Shown here in pieces: positions 52,327 through 62,761 of a stretch of DNA of 64,000 nucleotides. Both the position numbers and the translations under genes were made by a program. Source of the stretch: JBBQSN01 sp963825505 (GTDB lineage: Bacteria > Actinomycetota > Actinomycetes > Actinomycetales > CAWJMD01); contig CAWGTL010000012.1 in the NCBI GenBank assembly GCA_963825505.1, positions 1-64,000 on the forward strand, read 5' to 3'. Under the pieces are notes generated by a model. The model worked only from the letters and a program-made list of their open reading frames with translations. It ran no database searches and was not told the origin of the DNA. Every line of letters begins with the position of its first letter. Positions within the stretch are counted from its first letter, which is position 1.

Positions 52327-54207
52327 ATGCCCACGCGCACCCGCGACGACATCCGCAACGTGGCCATCGTCGCCCACGTCGACCACGGCAAGACCACCCT
52401 CGTGGACGCCATGCTCTGGCAGTCCGGGGCGTTCGGCGCCCACCAGCACGTGGACGAGCGCGCGATGGACTCCGGCGACCTGGAGCGCGAGAAGGGCATC
52501 ACGATCCTCGCCAAGAACACCGGGGTCCGGTACACCGGCCCGGCGGCGGCGGACGCCGGCCAGCCCGACGGCGTGGTCATCAACATCATCGACACCCCGG
52601 GTCACGCCGACTTCGGCGGCGAGGTGGAGCGCGGGCTGTCGATGGTCGACGCCGTCTGCCTGCTCATCGACGCCAGCGAGGGCCCCCTCCCGCAGACCCG
52701 GTTCGTGCTGCGCAAGGCGCTCGCCGCTCGGCTCCCGGTCATCCTGGTCGTGAACAAGGTCGACCGCCCGGACGCCCGGATCGCCGAGGTCGTCGACGAG
52801 ACCTACGAGCTCTTCATGGACCTCGACGCCACCGAGGACCAGATCGAGTTCCCGATCGTCTACGCCAGCGCCCGCGCCGGCCGCGCGTCGCTGGAGCGCC
52901 CCGAGGACGGCGGGATGCCGGACTCGCCGGACCTCGAGCCGTTGTTCCGCACCATCCTCGGCACCGTCCCCGCGCCGGTCTACGACGAGGAGATGCCGCT
53001 CCAGGCGCACGTCACCAACCTGGACGCCTCGCTCTTCCTCGGCCGGCTGGCGCTGTGCCGCGTGCACAACGGCACCCTGCGCAAGGGCCAGAACGTGATG
53101 TGGTGCAAGCACGACGGCACCCAGACCCGGGTGAAGATCACCGAGCTGCTGATGACCGAGGCGCTCGACCGCGTCACCGCCGAGAAGGCCGGCCCGGGCG
53201 ACATCGTCGCGATCGCCGGCATCGCCGAGATCACCATCGGCGAGACCCTCGCCGACGTGGACGACCCGCGTCCGCTGCCCCTCATCAGCGTCGACGAGCC
53301 CGCGATCTCGATGACGATCGGCACCAACACCTCTCCGCTGTCCGGCCGGGTGAAGGGCGCCAAGGTCACCGCGCGCCTGGTCAAGGACCGTCTGGACCGC
53401 GAGCTGGTCGGCAACGTGTCGCTGCGGGTGCTGGCCACCGAGCGTCCCGACACCTGGGAGGTCCAGGGCCGCGGCGAGCTCGCCCTGGCGATCCTCGTGG
53501 AGCAGATGCGGCGCGAGGGCTTCGAGCTCACCGTCGGCAAGCCGCAGGTCGTCACCCGCACGGTCGACGGCAAGCTGCTCGAGCCGGTGGAGCGCCTCAC
53601 CATCGACGCTCCCGAGGAGTACCTCGGGACCATCACCCAGCTGCTGGCGGTGCGCAAGGGCCGGATGGAGCAGATGGTCAACCACGGCACCGGCTGGGTC
53701 CGGATGGAGTTCCTCGTCCCCTCTCGCGGCCTGATCGGCTTCCGCACCGAGTTCCTCACCGACACCCGCGGCACCGGCATCGCCCACCACGTGTTCGAGG
53801 ACTACGAGCCGTGGTTCGGCGAGCTGCGCACCCGCCCGTCCGGCTCGCTGGTGGCAGACCGCACGGGCGTGGCCACGGGCTACGCGATCGCGAACCTGCA
53901 GGAGCGCGGGGTGCTGTTCGTCGCGCCCACCACCGAGGTCTACGAGGGCATGGTCGTCGGCGAGAACTCCCGCGCCGACGACATGGACGTCAACATCACC
54001 AAGGAGAAGAAGCTCACCAACGTGCGCTCCAACGCCGACGAGCTCGAGCGGCTCGTGCCGCCGCGGGCGATGTCGCTGGAGCAGGCGCTGGAGTTCTGCC
54101 GCGAGGACGAGTGCGTCGAGGTGACGATCGACGCGGTCCGGATCCGCAAGGTGGTGCTCGACCAGAACGACCGTGCCAAGGCGGCCTCGCGGGCCCGCAG
54201 GGGCTGA
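52327..54207 (+). CDS. typA: Translational GTPase TypA/BipA
   Basis: Ribosome-binding GTPase of 626 residues, involved in ribosome assembly and stress adaptation. G1 is AHVDHGKTTLVDAML, G2 GITILAKNT, G3 DTPGHADFGGEVERGL, G4 VNKVDRPDAR. The EF-G-like C-terminal domains and the TypA-specific tail (NVRSNADELERLVPPRAMSLEQALEF, CVEVTIDAVRIRK) are complete. The leader of about 60 nt contains a TAGACT (52262-52267) that may be its -10. Confidence 0.97.
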   Translation: MPTRTRDDIRNVAIVAHVDHGKTTLVDAMLWQSGAFGAHQHVDERAMDSGDLEREKGITILAKNTGVRYTGPAAADAGQPDGVVINIIDTPGHADFGGEVERGLSMVDAVCLLIDASEGPLPQTRFVLRKALAARLPVILVVNKVDRPDARIAEVVDETYELFMDLDATEDQIEFPIVYASARAGRASLERPEDGGMPDSPDLEPLFRTILGTVPAPVYDEEMPLQAHVTNLDASLFLGRLALCRVHNGTLRKGQNVMWCKHDGTQTRVKITELLMTEALDRVTAEKAGPGDIVAIAGIAEITIGETLADVDDPRPLPLISVDEPAISMTIGTNTSPLSGRVKGAKVTARLVKDRLDRELVGNVSLRVLATERPDTWEVQGRGELALAILVEQMRREGFELTVGKPQVVTRTVDGKLLEPVERLTIDAPEEYLGTITQLLAVRKGRMEQMVNHGTGWVRMEFLVPSRGLIGFRTEFLTDTRGTGIAHHVFEDYEPWFGELRTRPSGSLVADRTGVATGYAIANLQERGVLFVAPTTEVYEGMVVGENSRADDMDVNITKEKKLTNVRSNADELERLVPPRAMSLEQALEFCREDECVEVTIDAVRIRKVVLDQNDRAKAASRARRG

Positions 54208-54235
54208 CCCGCGGCGGTCGGGGCAGACTGGCCGG

Positions 54236-55114
54236 GTGACGGACGTGCTCGGCTCGGTGCCGGAGGGCCTGCGCACCGGGGACGGCTCCCGGCTGCGGCT
54301 GCTGCTCGTGCACGCCCACCCGGACGACGAGACGCTGACGACCGGGGCGACGATGGCCCGCTACGCCGCCGAGGGGGCGCAGGTGACCCTGGTGACCTGC
54401 ACCCGCGGCGAGAAGGGCGAGGTGATCGGTCCGCTCGGCCACCTCGAGGGCGACGACGACGCCCTGGCCGAGCACCGCACCGGCGAGCTGGCCGCCGCGA
54501 TGGCCGCGCTCGGCGTCACCGACCACCGGTTCCTCGGCGCCGACGCCGGCGTCCGGTTCCGCGACTCCGGCATGGTCTGGGGCGAGCACGGCCGCGCCGT
54601 CGTGCCCCCCGACGTCGCCCCCGACGCGTTCGCCTCGCTGCCCGCCGACGAGGTGGCCGCTCACCTGGTGCGCGTGGTCGACGAGGTGCGCCCCCACGTG
54701 CTGGTCAGCTACGACGCCGACGGCGGCTACGGGCACCCCGACCACGTCCAGGCCCACCGGGTCTCCCTCGCCGCCGCCGCAGCCGCGGGCTGGCGGGTCG
54801 AGCAGGTGCTCGCCGTCGCGTCCCCCCGCTCGGTGCACGAGGTCGGGGTGGCCCGGCTGCGCGGGCTGGGTCTGGTCACGGTCGAGGAGCCGTGGCCGCC
54901 GGCCGTGGTCGAGGACGACGAGGTCGCCGTCCGGGTCGACGGCACCGCCCACGTGGCCGCCAAGGCCGCCGCCCTGCGGGCCCACGCCACCCAGGTCGTG
55001 GTCGCCGAGGACGAGACCGCCTACGCGCTCAGCAACGGCGTGTGGCACGACCTCGTGGGCACCGAGTGGTTCCGACGGCTCACCGGGCCGTGGACCGCCG
55101 GGGGTGCGCGGTGA
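54236..55114 (+). CDS. mshB: GlcNAc-Ins deacetylase MshB (mycothiol biosynthesis)
   Basis: Zinc deacetylase of 292 residues that removes acetate from GlcNAc-inositol to give GlcN-Ins, the second dedicated stage of mycothiol synthesis. Zinc ligands are in VHAHPDDETLTTGATMARY and GGYGHPDHVQAH; CTRGEKGEVIGPLGHLEGD distinguishes MshB from Mca. GTG 54236 follows CAGACT (54224-54229) by 6 nt. Its stop overlaps the next gene as GTGA. Works in the same pathway as mca (15975-16877). Confidence 0.93.
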   Translation: MTDVLGSVPEGLRTGDGSRLRLLLVHAHPDDETLTTGATMARYAAEGAQVTLVTCTRGEKGEVIGPLGHLEGDDDALAEHRTGELAAAMAALGVTDHRFLGADAGVRFRDSGMVWGEHGRAVVPPDVAPDAFASLPADEVAAHLVRVVDEVRPHVLVSYDADGGYGHPDHVQAHRVSLAAAAAAGWRVEQVLAVASPRSVHEVGVARLRGLGLVTVEEPWPPAVVEDDEVAVRVDGTAHVAAKAAALRAHATQVVVAEDETAYALSNGVWHDLVGTEWFRRLTGPWTAGGAR

Positions 55115-55488
55115 GGGTGCTGCGGACGGTCGGCGCGGGCGTGCTGGGCGCGGTGCTCGGGCTGCTGGTCGGGCTGGTCGGCGTCCTGTGGCACCACGCC
55201 CACCTCGAGGTCGGCACCGGTCGCTGGCCGGTCGGTCTGGTGCTCGTGGTGCTGCTGGCGGGCGTGGTCGCGCTCGGGATCGGGGCGGGCACCTCCGGCC
55301 GCACCGGGCTGGTGCTGTTCGTGCTCGGGCTGGCGGCGGTGGAGGTGCTGGCGTCGGCCGGCGGGCCGGGCGGCGACGTGCTGGTGGTCGACGACACGGT
55401 CGGCTGGGTCTACCTGCTCGGCACCGGGTTCGCGGCGGTGCTGGCCCTCGTGCTGGTGCGCCGCGTGCGGCGGGCGGCCGCCCCGTGA
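55111..55488 (+). CDS. Small polytopic membrane protein downstream of mshB
   Basis: Protein of 125 residues with four predicted transmembrane helices (VLGAVLGLLVGLVGVLW, VGLVLVVLLAGVVALGIG, GLVLFVLGLAAVEVL, VYLLGTGFAAVLALVLV). Resembles the DUF6113 group found beside mshB in actinobacteria. Function unknown. Coupled to mshB by GTGA. Confidence 0.8.
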   Translation: MRVLRTVGAGVLGAVLGLLVGLVGVLWHHAHLEVGTGRWPVGLVLVVLLAGVVALGIGAGTSGRTGLVLFVLGLAAVEVLASAGGPGGDVLVVDDTVGWVYLLGTGFAAVLALVLVRRVRRAAAP

Positions 55489-55504
55489 GCGAGCGGAGCG
55501 AGCG
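55487..55504 (+). repeat. Tandem GAGCGAGCG pair (REP-like)
   Basis: GAGCGAGCG occurs twice in tandem immediately at the stop codon of the preceding gene, followed by AACC. Such GAGCGAGCGGAGCGAGC strings recur in many actinobacterial genomes as short intergenic repeats; only one copy is in this window. The 58-nt gap to the flavin reductase gene holds nothing else recognisable. Confidence 0.5.
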
Positions 55505-55546
55505 AACCAGAGGGTGCAGCGCGCACGCCACGGCGGGGAACGAGCC

Positions 55547-56062
55547 GTGAGCGCGCCGGTCCCGGACGTCCCCGCGGGTCCCACGAGCGCGCAGTTCCGT
55601 GCCGCCGTCGGACGGTTCGCCACGGGCGTGTGCGCCATGACCAGCCGGCTGGACGGCCACGACCACGCGATGACGGCCAACGCGTTCGCCTCGGTGTCGC
55701 TCGAGCCGCTCCTGGTGGTGGTGAGCGTGGCCGACGACGCCCGCTTCCTCGACGCCGTCCGCCAGGCGGGGGTCTGGGGCGTCAGCGTGCTGCCCGAGGG
55801 GGCCAGGGGCACCGCGGAGTGGCTGTCGTCCCCGGGACGACCCGTCCTGCACCAGCTCGACCGCGTACCGCACCACCGCGGACCCGCCACCGGTGTCGCC
55901 CTGCTCGACGACGCCCTCGCCACGCTGGAGTGCCGCACGCACGCGATCCACGAGGCGGGCGACCACCACCTCGTGGTCGGCGAGGTGCTCTCGACGAGCA
56001 CACCGCCGCAGCCGCCCGGGCCGCTGCTGTACCACCAGGGCCGCTACCGCCGGATCGGCTGA
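55547..56062 (+). CDS. Flavin reductase family protein
   Basis: FMN-binding split-barrel oxidoreductase of 171 residues. Typical core: FRAAVGRFATGVCAMTSRLDG, then AMTANAFASVSLEPLLVVVSV, and a C-terminal GPLLYHQGRYRRI. Such proteins reduce flavin for two-component monooxygenases; no monooxygenase is adjacent. GTG 55547 with GGGGAACGA upstream. Confidence 0.9.
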   Translation: MSAPVPDVPAGPTSAQFRAAVGRFATGVCAMTSRLDGHDHAMTANAFASVSLEPLLVVVSVADDARFLDAVRQAGVWGVSVLPEGARGTAEWLSSPGRPVLHQLDRVPHHRGPATGVALLDDALATLECRTHAIHEAGDHHLVVGEVLSTSTPPQPPGPLLYHQGRYRRIG

Positions 56063-56103
56063 GTCCGGCGGGGATCACCCGACCGTACGATGGGCGGGAC
56101 CGG

Positions 56104-57807
56104 ATGGAGCGATCGGATCGGGGGACCACGGTGGCGCGAGAGCGAGCGGACCGGCGGCCACGCCAGCTGTGGGTGCCGCTCGTGGTGCTCCTGGCCGTCG
56201 GGGGCACGTACGCGCTGTTCGCCTGGTGGTCCTCCACCCGGGTCCCGCAGGGCGTGCAGGTGGCCGGCGTCGAGATCGGCAGCATGTCGGAGGGCCGCGC
56301 CCGCAGCACCCTGGAGGACCAGCTCGTCGCCCGCGCCGCGCTGCCCGTCCGGGTGAGCGTGAACGGTGCCGGGCAGACCCTCGACCCGGACGAGGCGGGC
56401 CTCGTGGTCGACGTCGAGGGGACCCTCGACGACGTCATCCGGTTCACCTGGGACCCGCGGATCCTGTTCGGCCAGTTCGCCGGCGACACCGACGTCCCCG
56501 CGGCCACCGAGATCGACGGTCAGGCTCTGCGCGCGAGCCTCGACGCGCTCGCCGAGCAGGTCGACACCGACGCCGTCGACGGCGGCATCACCTTCGAGGG
56601 AGCCGCCGCCACACCGGTCGCACCGGTCGCCGGCGTGCGCCTCGACGTCGACCGGTCGGTGCAGGCCGTGCGCGCGGGGTGGCCGCAGGACGGCCCGGCG
56701 ATCGAGCTGCCGGCCGACGTGACCGACCCCGAGGTCGACCAGGCCGACGTCGACGCCGCGATGGAGTCGTTCGGCACCCCCGCGACCGCCGGCCCGGTGA
56801 CGGTGACGGTGGGCGCGGCGCAGGTTCCGCTGGCCCCCGAGCAGCTCACACCGGCCCTGTCGGTGACCGCCCAGGACGGCGAGCTGGTCCCGGCGGTCGA
56901 CGGCGCGGTGATGAAGGCGGCCCTGCTCGCGGTGGCGCCGGCGCTCGAGACGGCCACCACCGACGCGAAGGTCGTGCTGAGCGAGGGCGCCCCGGTCGTC
57001 GTGCCGGCCGTGGCGGGCGTCACGGTCGACCCGGCGGTCCTGGCCACCGCGGTCCAGGACGCGTTCGGCACGCCGGAGCGGGTGGCAACCGTCCCCGTCG
57101 CCGTGCGCGAGCCGGAGGTCACCACCGAGGAAGCGACCGCGCTGGGCATCAAGGAGGTCGTCTCCGAGTTCGCCACGAACCTCACCGCCAACGCCGGTCG
57201 CACCGAGAACATCGCGATCGCGGCGCGCACGATCACCGGCACGGTGCTGCTGCCCGGGGAGACCTTCTCCCTCAACGGGACCCTGGGCGAGCGGACCCCG
57301 GCCAAGGGCTACAACGAGGCACCGGTGATCGTGGGCGGACGGCTGACCATCGACTACGGCGGCGGCGTCTCCCAGGTGGCCACCACCTTGTTCAACGGCA
57401 TGTTCTTCGCCGGCCTCGACGAGGTGGAGCACAAGCCGCACTCGTTCTACATCAGCCGCTACCCCGAGGGTCGCGAGGCCACGGTCAACTGGAACAACGT
57501 CGACCTGAAGTTCACCAACGACTCGCCCTACGGCGTCCTGATCGAGATGTACGTCTCCGGCGGCCAGGTGCACACCCGGTTCTGGAGCACCAAGGTCTGG
57601 GACGTCGAGGCGGTCAAGAGCCCGCGCTCGAACATCAAGGCCCCCGGCGTCGACACCGGCTCGGGGCCGCGGTGCGTCGACCAGGAGCCGCAGAGCGGGT
57701 TCGACGTCAGCGTCACCCGGATCTTCAAGCAGGGCGGGGTGGAGAAGAAGCGCGAGACGTTCCGGACCACCTACATCCCGGAGGACAAGATCACCTGCAC
57801 GCCGTGA
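56104..57807 (+). CDS. VanW-family peptidoglycan-associated protein
   Basis: Membrane-anchored extracytoplasmic protein of 567 residues. One transmembrane helix (LWVPLVVLLAVGGTYALFAWW), two or three repeated YkuD-leader-like PG-binding modules (about 60-330), then the VanW domain. The last includes AARTITGTVLLPGETFSLNGTLG, NEAPVIVGGRLTIDYGGGVSQVATTLFNG and HSFYISRYPEGREATVNW. Likely acts on or binds the cell wall; role in antibiotic resistance is not implied. ATG 56104 is used; GTG 56131 with GGGGGA upstream is a credible alternative. Confidence 0.9.
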   Translation: MERSDRGTTVARERADRRPRQLWVPLVVLLAVGGTYALFAWWSSTRVPQGVQVAGVEIGSMSEGRARSTLEDQLVARAALPVRVSVNGAGQTLDPDEAGLVVDVEGTLDDVIRFTWDPRILFGQFAGDTDVPAATEIDGQALRASLDALAEQVDTDAVDGGITFEGAAATPVAPVAGVRLDVDRSVQAVRAGWPQDGPAIELPADVTDPEVDQADVDAAMESFGTPATAGPVTVTVGAAQVPLAPEQLTPALSVTAQDGELVPAVDGAVMKAALLAVAPALETATTDAKVVLSEGAPVVVPAVAGVTVDPAVLATAVQDAFGTPERVATVPVAVREPEVTTEEATALGIKEVVSEFATNLTANAGRTENIAIAARTITGTVLLPGETFSLNGTLGERTPAKGYNEAPVIVGGRLTIDYGGGVSQVATTLFNGMFFAGLDEVEHKPHSFYISRYPEGREATVNWNNVDLKFTNDSPYGVLIEMYVSGGQVHTRFWSTKVWDVEAVKSPRSNIKAPGVDTGSGPRCVDQEPQSGFDVSVTRIFKQGGVEKKRETFRTTYIPEDKITCTP

Positions 57808-57829
57808 CCCGTCCCGCTGAGGGCGGCGG

Positions 57830-58810
57830 CTACGGCTGGGGCGCCAGCCGGTAGTGGTAGCCGTGGTGCTCGACGAACCCGGCGGAGTCGTACAGCGCCC
57901 GCCCGGCGGCGTTGTCGGCGCTGACCTGCAGGTACCCCCAGCGGGCGCCGAGCGCGCGGCCGCGGGCCAGCAGGTGCGCGAGCACCGACGCGCCGAGCCC
58001 CTGCCGGCGCACCGAGCCGTCGACCTCCATCGCCGTCACACCGGCCCAGCCGCGCGCCACGGCGACCCGTCCGCACGCCACCGGGCGGCCGTCGCGGCGC
58101 AGGGTGAGGAAGTCCTGGTGCGCCGCCGCCAGCAGCACCTGCCGCGCCACCGGCGGCAGGCCGCCACCGCGGTAGCGGTACAGCGAGAGCCAGCCGTCGT
58201 CGGGCTCGGCGGCCACGTCGAGCACGTCGCCGCCGGCGGGTCCGGGCGGCTCGGGCAGCCGGCGCAGGTCGGTGACGAGCACCAGCGTGCGGTCGACCCG
58301 GCTCCAGCCGCGCGCGTCGAGCTCGGCGTCCAGCCCCGGCACCGGGTCGGCGCGGGTCGACGGGTCGAGGCTGAACGGGACGCTGAACCGCGGCGGCAGG
58401 TCGCGGGCGCGGTAGAACTCCTCGACCCGGTCGACGGCCTCCGGCAGCGGCAGGCCGGGGTCGCCCAGCGGCAGGGCCGAGTTCGCCCGGCCGGTGAAGC
58501 CGCCCCCGGCGCGCAGCAGCCAGCCGCCGAGCCGCTCGCGCTCGAGCCCCGGCCAGCCGAGGTCCTGGACGCGGGCGACGTCGGCGATCGACGACGAAGG
58601 GCGCACCTGCCGGGCGGGCACCACCTTGGCCGCCAGGACCTCGTCCCAGGGCACCTCGATGCGGGGTCCGTCGTCGGGCAGCACCCGCACGCCGGCGTCG
58701 TCGAGGTCGACCAGCTCGCCGAGCAGGTCGGTGGCCGAGCCGTCGGGCAGGCGTCGGCGCACCACCACGCGGCGCCCGAGGTGGGCTGCGGCGAGCCGTC
58801 CGTCCCTCAC
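57830..58810 (-). CDS. GNAT family N-acetyltransferase with N-terminal DUF
   Basis: Protein of 326 residues. An N-terminal SH3-like region (about 1-70, GRRVVVRRRLPDGSATDLLGELVDL) precedes a C-terminal GNAT fold with the acetyl-CoA loop VRRQGLGASVLAHLLARG and DNAAGRALYDSAGFVEHHGYHY. Divergent from fdxA, as in many actinobacteria. GGGAGGGC precedes the GTG at 58810. Substrate unknown. Confidence 0.88.
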   Translation of the reverse strand: MRDGRLAAAHLGRRVVVRRRLPDGSATDLLGELVDLDDAGVRVLPDDGPRIEVPWDEVLAAKVVPARQVRPSSSIADVARVQDLGWPGLERERLGGWLLRAGGGFTGRANSALPLGDPGLPLPEAVDRVEEFYRARDLPPRFSVPFSLDPSTRADPVPGLDAELDARGWSRVDRTLVLVTDLRRLPEPPGPAGGDVLDVAAEPDDGWLSLYRYRGGGLPPVARQVLLAAAHQDFLTLRRDGRPVACGRVAVARGWAGVTAMEVDGSVRRQGLGASVLAHLLARGRALGARWGYLQVSADNAAGRALYDSAGFVEHHGYHYRLAPQP

Positions 58811-58921
58811 GTGCCCTCCCGCCCTGCTCGACCTCCCGTGCGGCCGGTGCGACACACTGGCCCGGCGTCGGCGATACTAGGCGTCAGCTCAGCACCGTCC
58901 CAGCTCCAGGAGGCATCCGCA

Positions 58922-59251
58922 GTGACCTACGTGATCGCGCAGCCGTGCGTCGACCTCAAGGACAAGGCGTGCATCGAGGAGTGTCCGGTCGACTGCATCT
59001 ACGAGGGTGAGCGCTCCCTCTACATCCACCCCGACGAGTGCGTCGACTGCGGCGCGTGCGAGCCGGTCTGCCCCGTCGAGGCGATCTACTACGAGGACGA
59101 CACCCCGGAGCAGTGGGCCGACTACTACAAGGCCAACGTCGAGTTCTTCGACGACCTCGGCTCCCCGGGCGGCGCGGCCAAGATGGGGATGATCCCCAAG
59201 GACCACCCGCTGATCGCCGCGCTGCCCCCGCAGCAGAGCGCCGAGCACTGA
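58922..59251 (+). CDS. fdxA: 7Fe ferredoxin FdxA
   Basis: Ferredoxin of 109 residues carrying one [3Fe-4S] and one [4Fe-4S] cluster. Cysteines lie in QPCVDLKDKACIEECPVDC and DECVDCGACEPVCPVEAI, followed by the helical C-terminal tail of the actinobacterial/thermophilic type. AGGAGG is 8 nt before the GTG. Upstream GATACTAGG (58873-58881) may contain its -10. In actinobacteria fdxA is regularly followed by dapC, as here. Confidence 0.96.
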   Translation: MTYVIAQPCVDLKDKACIEECPVDCIYEGERSLYIHPDECVDCGACEPVCPVEAIYYEDDTPEQWADYYKANVEFFDDLGSPGGAAKMGMIPKDHPLIAALPPQQSAEH

Positions 59252-59281
59252 GCCCGTTGCGAGCACCGAGGTCGTGAGGCA

Positions 59282-60373
59282 CTGATCACGGGCCTGCCCG
59301 ACTTCCCCTGGGACTCGCTGCTGCCGTTCAAGGCGACCGCGCAGCAGCACCCCGGCGGCCTGGTCGACCTGTCGGTCGGTACGCCCGTCGACCCCACGCC
59401 GGTCCTCGTCCGCGAGGCGCTGGCCGCCGCGTCCGACGCCCCCGGCTACCCCCAGACGGCGGGGACGCCTGCGGTCCGCGAGGCCGTCGCGCAGTGGTTC
59501 GCCCGGCGCCGCGGCGTGCCGGGGCTCGACCCCGCGGGCGTGCTGCCGACGATCGGCTCCAAGGAGCTGGTCGCCTGGCTGCCCACGCTGCTCGGTCTCG
59601 GACCCGACCACACCGTGGTGGTGCCGCGGGTGGCCTACCCCACCTACGACGTGGGTGCCCGGATCGCGGGCTGCCGGGTGGTCGTCGCCGACGCCACCAC
59701 GGCGCTCGGTCCGGGGCCGGTCGACCTGGTCTGGGTGAACTCGCCGTCCAACCCCACCGGGCAGGTCCTCGGGGTCGAGCACCTGGCGAAGACGGTCGCG
59801 TGGGCGCGCGAACGGGGTGCGGTCGTCGCGAGCGACGAGTGCTACGCGGAGCTGGCCTGGGAGGGCCAGCAGGTCCCGAGCGTCCTGGACCCGGCGGTGT
59901 GCGGGGGCAGCCACGACGGCCTGCTCGCGGTCTACTCGCTCAGCAAGCAGTCGAACCTGGCCGGCTACCGCTCGGCCTTCGTCGCGGGCGACCCCGCGCT
60001 GGTCGGGCGCCTGCTCGAGGTGCGCAAGCACGCGGGCATGATCGTGCCCGCCCCGGTCCAGGCCGCCACGGTGGCCGCGCTCGGTGACGACGAGCACGTC
60101 GCCCGGCAGCGCGAGGTGTACCGCGCACGTCGCGAGGTGCTCCGGACCGCCCTGGCCGACAACGGGTTCCGGATCGACCACTCGGCCGCGGGCTTGTACC
60201 TGTGGGCCACCCGCGACGAGGACTGCTGGGACACGGTCGCCTGGTTGGCCCAGCGCGGCGTGCTGGTGGCCCCCGGCTCGTTCTACGGCGAGGCGGGTCG
60301 GCGGCACGTCCGGATCGCTCTCACCGCAACGGATCTCGCGATCGGCGCCGTGCCGGAGCGGCTGCAGGGCTGA
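59282..60373 (+). CDS. dapC: Succinyldiaminopimelate transaminase
   Basis: PLP aminotransferase (class I) acting in the succinylase branch of lysine/diaminopimelate synthesis, 363 residues from the CTG used here. Blocks: LPDFPWDSLLPFKATAQQ, LVDLSVGTPVDPTP, GSKELVAWLPTLLG, NSPSNPTGQVLG, the PLP lysine in YSLSKQSNLAGYRSAF, and HVRIALTATD. The start is problematic: the frame between the fdxA stop and this codon has no ATG, GTG or TTG. Adding one base in CAC-TGA (59280-59285) would join GTG 59274 to the frame, so a sequence error is likely. Confidence 0.85.
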   Translation: MITGLPDFPWDSLLPFKATAQQHPGGLVDLSVGTPVDPTPVLVREALAAASDAPGYPQTAGTPAVREAVAQWFARRRGVPGLDPAGVLPTIGSKELVAWLPTLLGLGPDHTVVVPRVAYPTYDVGARIAGCRVVVADATTALGPGPVDLVWVNSPSNPTGQVLGVEHLAKTVAWARERGAVVASDECYAELAWEGQQVPSVLDPAVCGGSHDGLLAVYSLSKQSNLAGYRSAFVAGDPALVGRLLEVRKHAGMIVPAPVQAATVAALGDDEHVARQREVYRARREVLRTALADNGFRIDHSAAGLYLWATRDEDCWDTVAWLAQRGVLVAPGSFYGEAGRRHVRIALTATDLAIGAVPERLQG

Positions 60374-60511
60374 CGTCCGGCCCGGTGGGCGATGACGCCG
60401 GACGTGGGGCCGGCACCGGCCAGCCCCTCCACGGGTGGGCCGCGCGGGTGAGCCGGTCGCACTGAGTTGGTTGCGTCCTCAAGGAACGATCTGGGTGGTC
60501 GAACCACTGCC

Positions 60512-61160
60512 ATGCGCATCCTGCGAAGTCTCGCCGCCTCGACCGCCCTCGTGGTGGCCGGTGCCGTCGCCCTGTCCCGGCTGCCTCGGCCGCCACGCCC
60601 GCCGAGCTCGGTGCGTCGAGGGCACCATCGTGCCGGAGCCGGGCTACGCCCTGGACGGCCCGGACACCTACACGGTGGTGTTCGACGCCGCGGTGGAGCA
60701 GGTCGCGGTCGCGGTCCCCGACCTCGGCGTCGCGCCGAGCCACGGCTCCACGCCCGGCACCTACACGATCCCGGCGGTCGAGGGCGTCCGGTTCTACGTC
60801 GACGGCCACGAGGTCCTGCCCGGCACCTACTCCGGGACCGGTCCGGTCGTGGTGACGGTGGTGGCCGACGAGGGCTACGAGCTGTCCGGCCCCGCGACGC
60901 TCACGTTCGACCTCGGCCGGGTCCTGTCCGTGGTCGGCGGCACCCCGGTGCGGCCGGGCGGGTCGGACCCCCAGGACGGCACCGACGACGGGACGCGTGA
61001 CGGCGACGTGCGCGACGAGATCGTCGCGGCGCCGGTCCGGGAGGGCTCGCTGGCCCGCACCGGAGCGGGCCCGGGACCGGTGCTGGCGGCCTCGACGCTG
61101 CTGATGGCGGCGGGTGCGGTGCTGCTGGCCGGCTCGCGCCGCCGGTCCGCGCGGGGCTGA
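60512..61160 (+). pseudogene. LAXTG-anchored surface protein, frameshifted near the signal peptide
   Basis: ATG 60512 opens a signal peptide (MRILRSLAASTALVVAGAVALS), but the frame is lost at about 60577. Inserting one C in TCCCGG restores SPAASAATPAELG, a perfect signal-peptidase site. A second shift near 60611-60616 is needed to enter the downstream frame (CVEGTIVPEPGYALDG...). That frame continues to a sorting signal: SLARTG (LAXTG, sortase E type), a hydrophobic helix and RRRSARG. Either a decayed gene or sequence errors. The body is a small repetitive beta domain of unknown function. Confidence 0.7.
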
Positions 61161-61306
61161 CCGCGGGGGAGCGCAGGAGGGGAGTCGACGGGGGGACCGG
61201 TGGTCCCCCCGTTGGCCGTGGAGCGGTACCGCCCGGTAGTTTCGGGGGGTCCGGGGTGAGTGCGCCCTTGCGCTGCACGCCCGAGCACCGTCCGAGGAGG
61301 ATCCCC

Positions 61307-62622
<1,316 letters not shown>

Positions 62623-62671
62623 GGTAGGCCCCGCGGCCCCTCCGACTCGTCCGGCCCGTCCGGCCCGTTGG

Positions 62672-62754
62672 CCTCGTGAACGTGGCGATCACCACGCTCA
62701 CTAGGCGTGCGTGCCTCGCGAGGTGGTCGTTGGCCTAGTGCACTGGGCCAACGA
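62672..62754. terminator. Three palindromes between convergent genes
   Basis: A 34-bp imperfect palindrome (62672-62705), CCTCGCGAGG (62714-62723) and a 28-bp near-perfect palindrome TCGTTGGCC...GGCCAACGA (62727-62754) lie end to end between citrate synthase (+) and the next gene (-). The last two arms can form a stable hairpin for both directions. Confidence 0.7.
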
Positions 62755-62761
62755 ACTGCGG

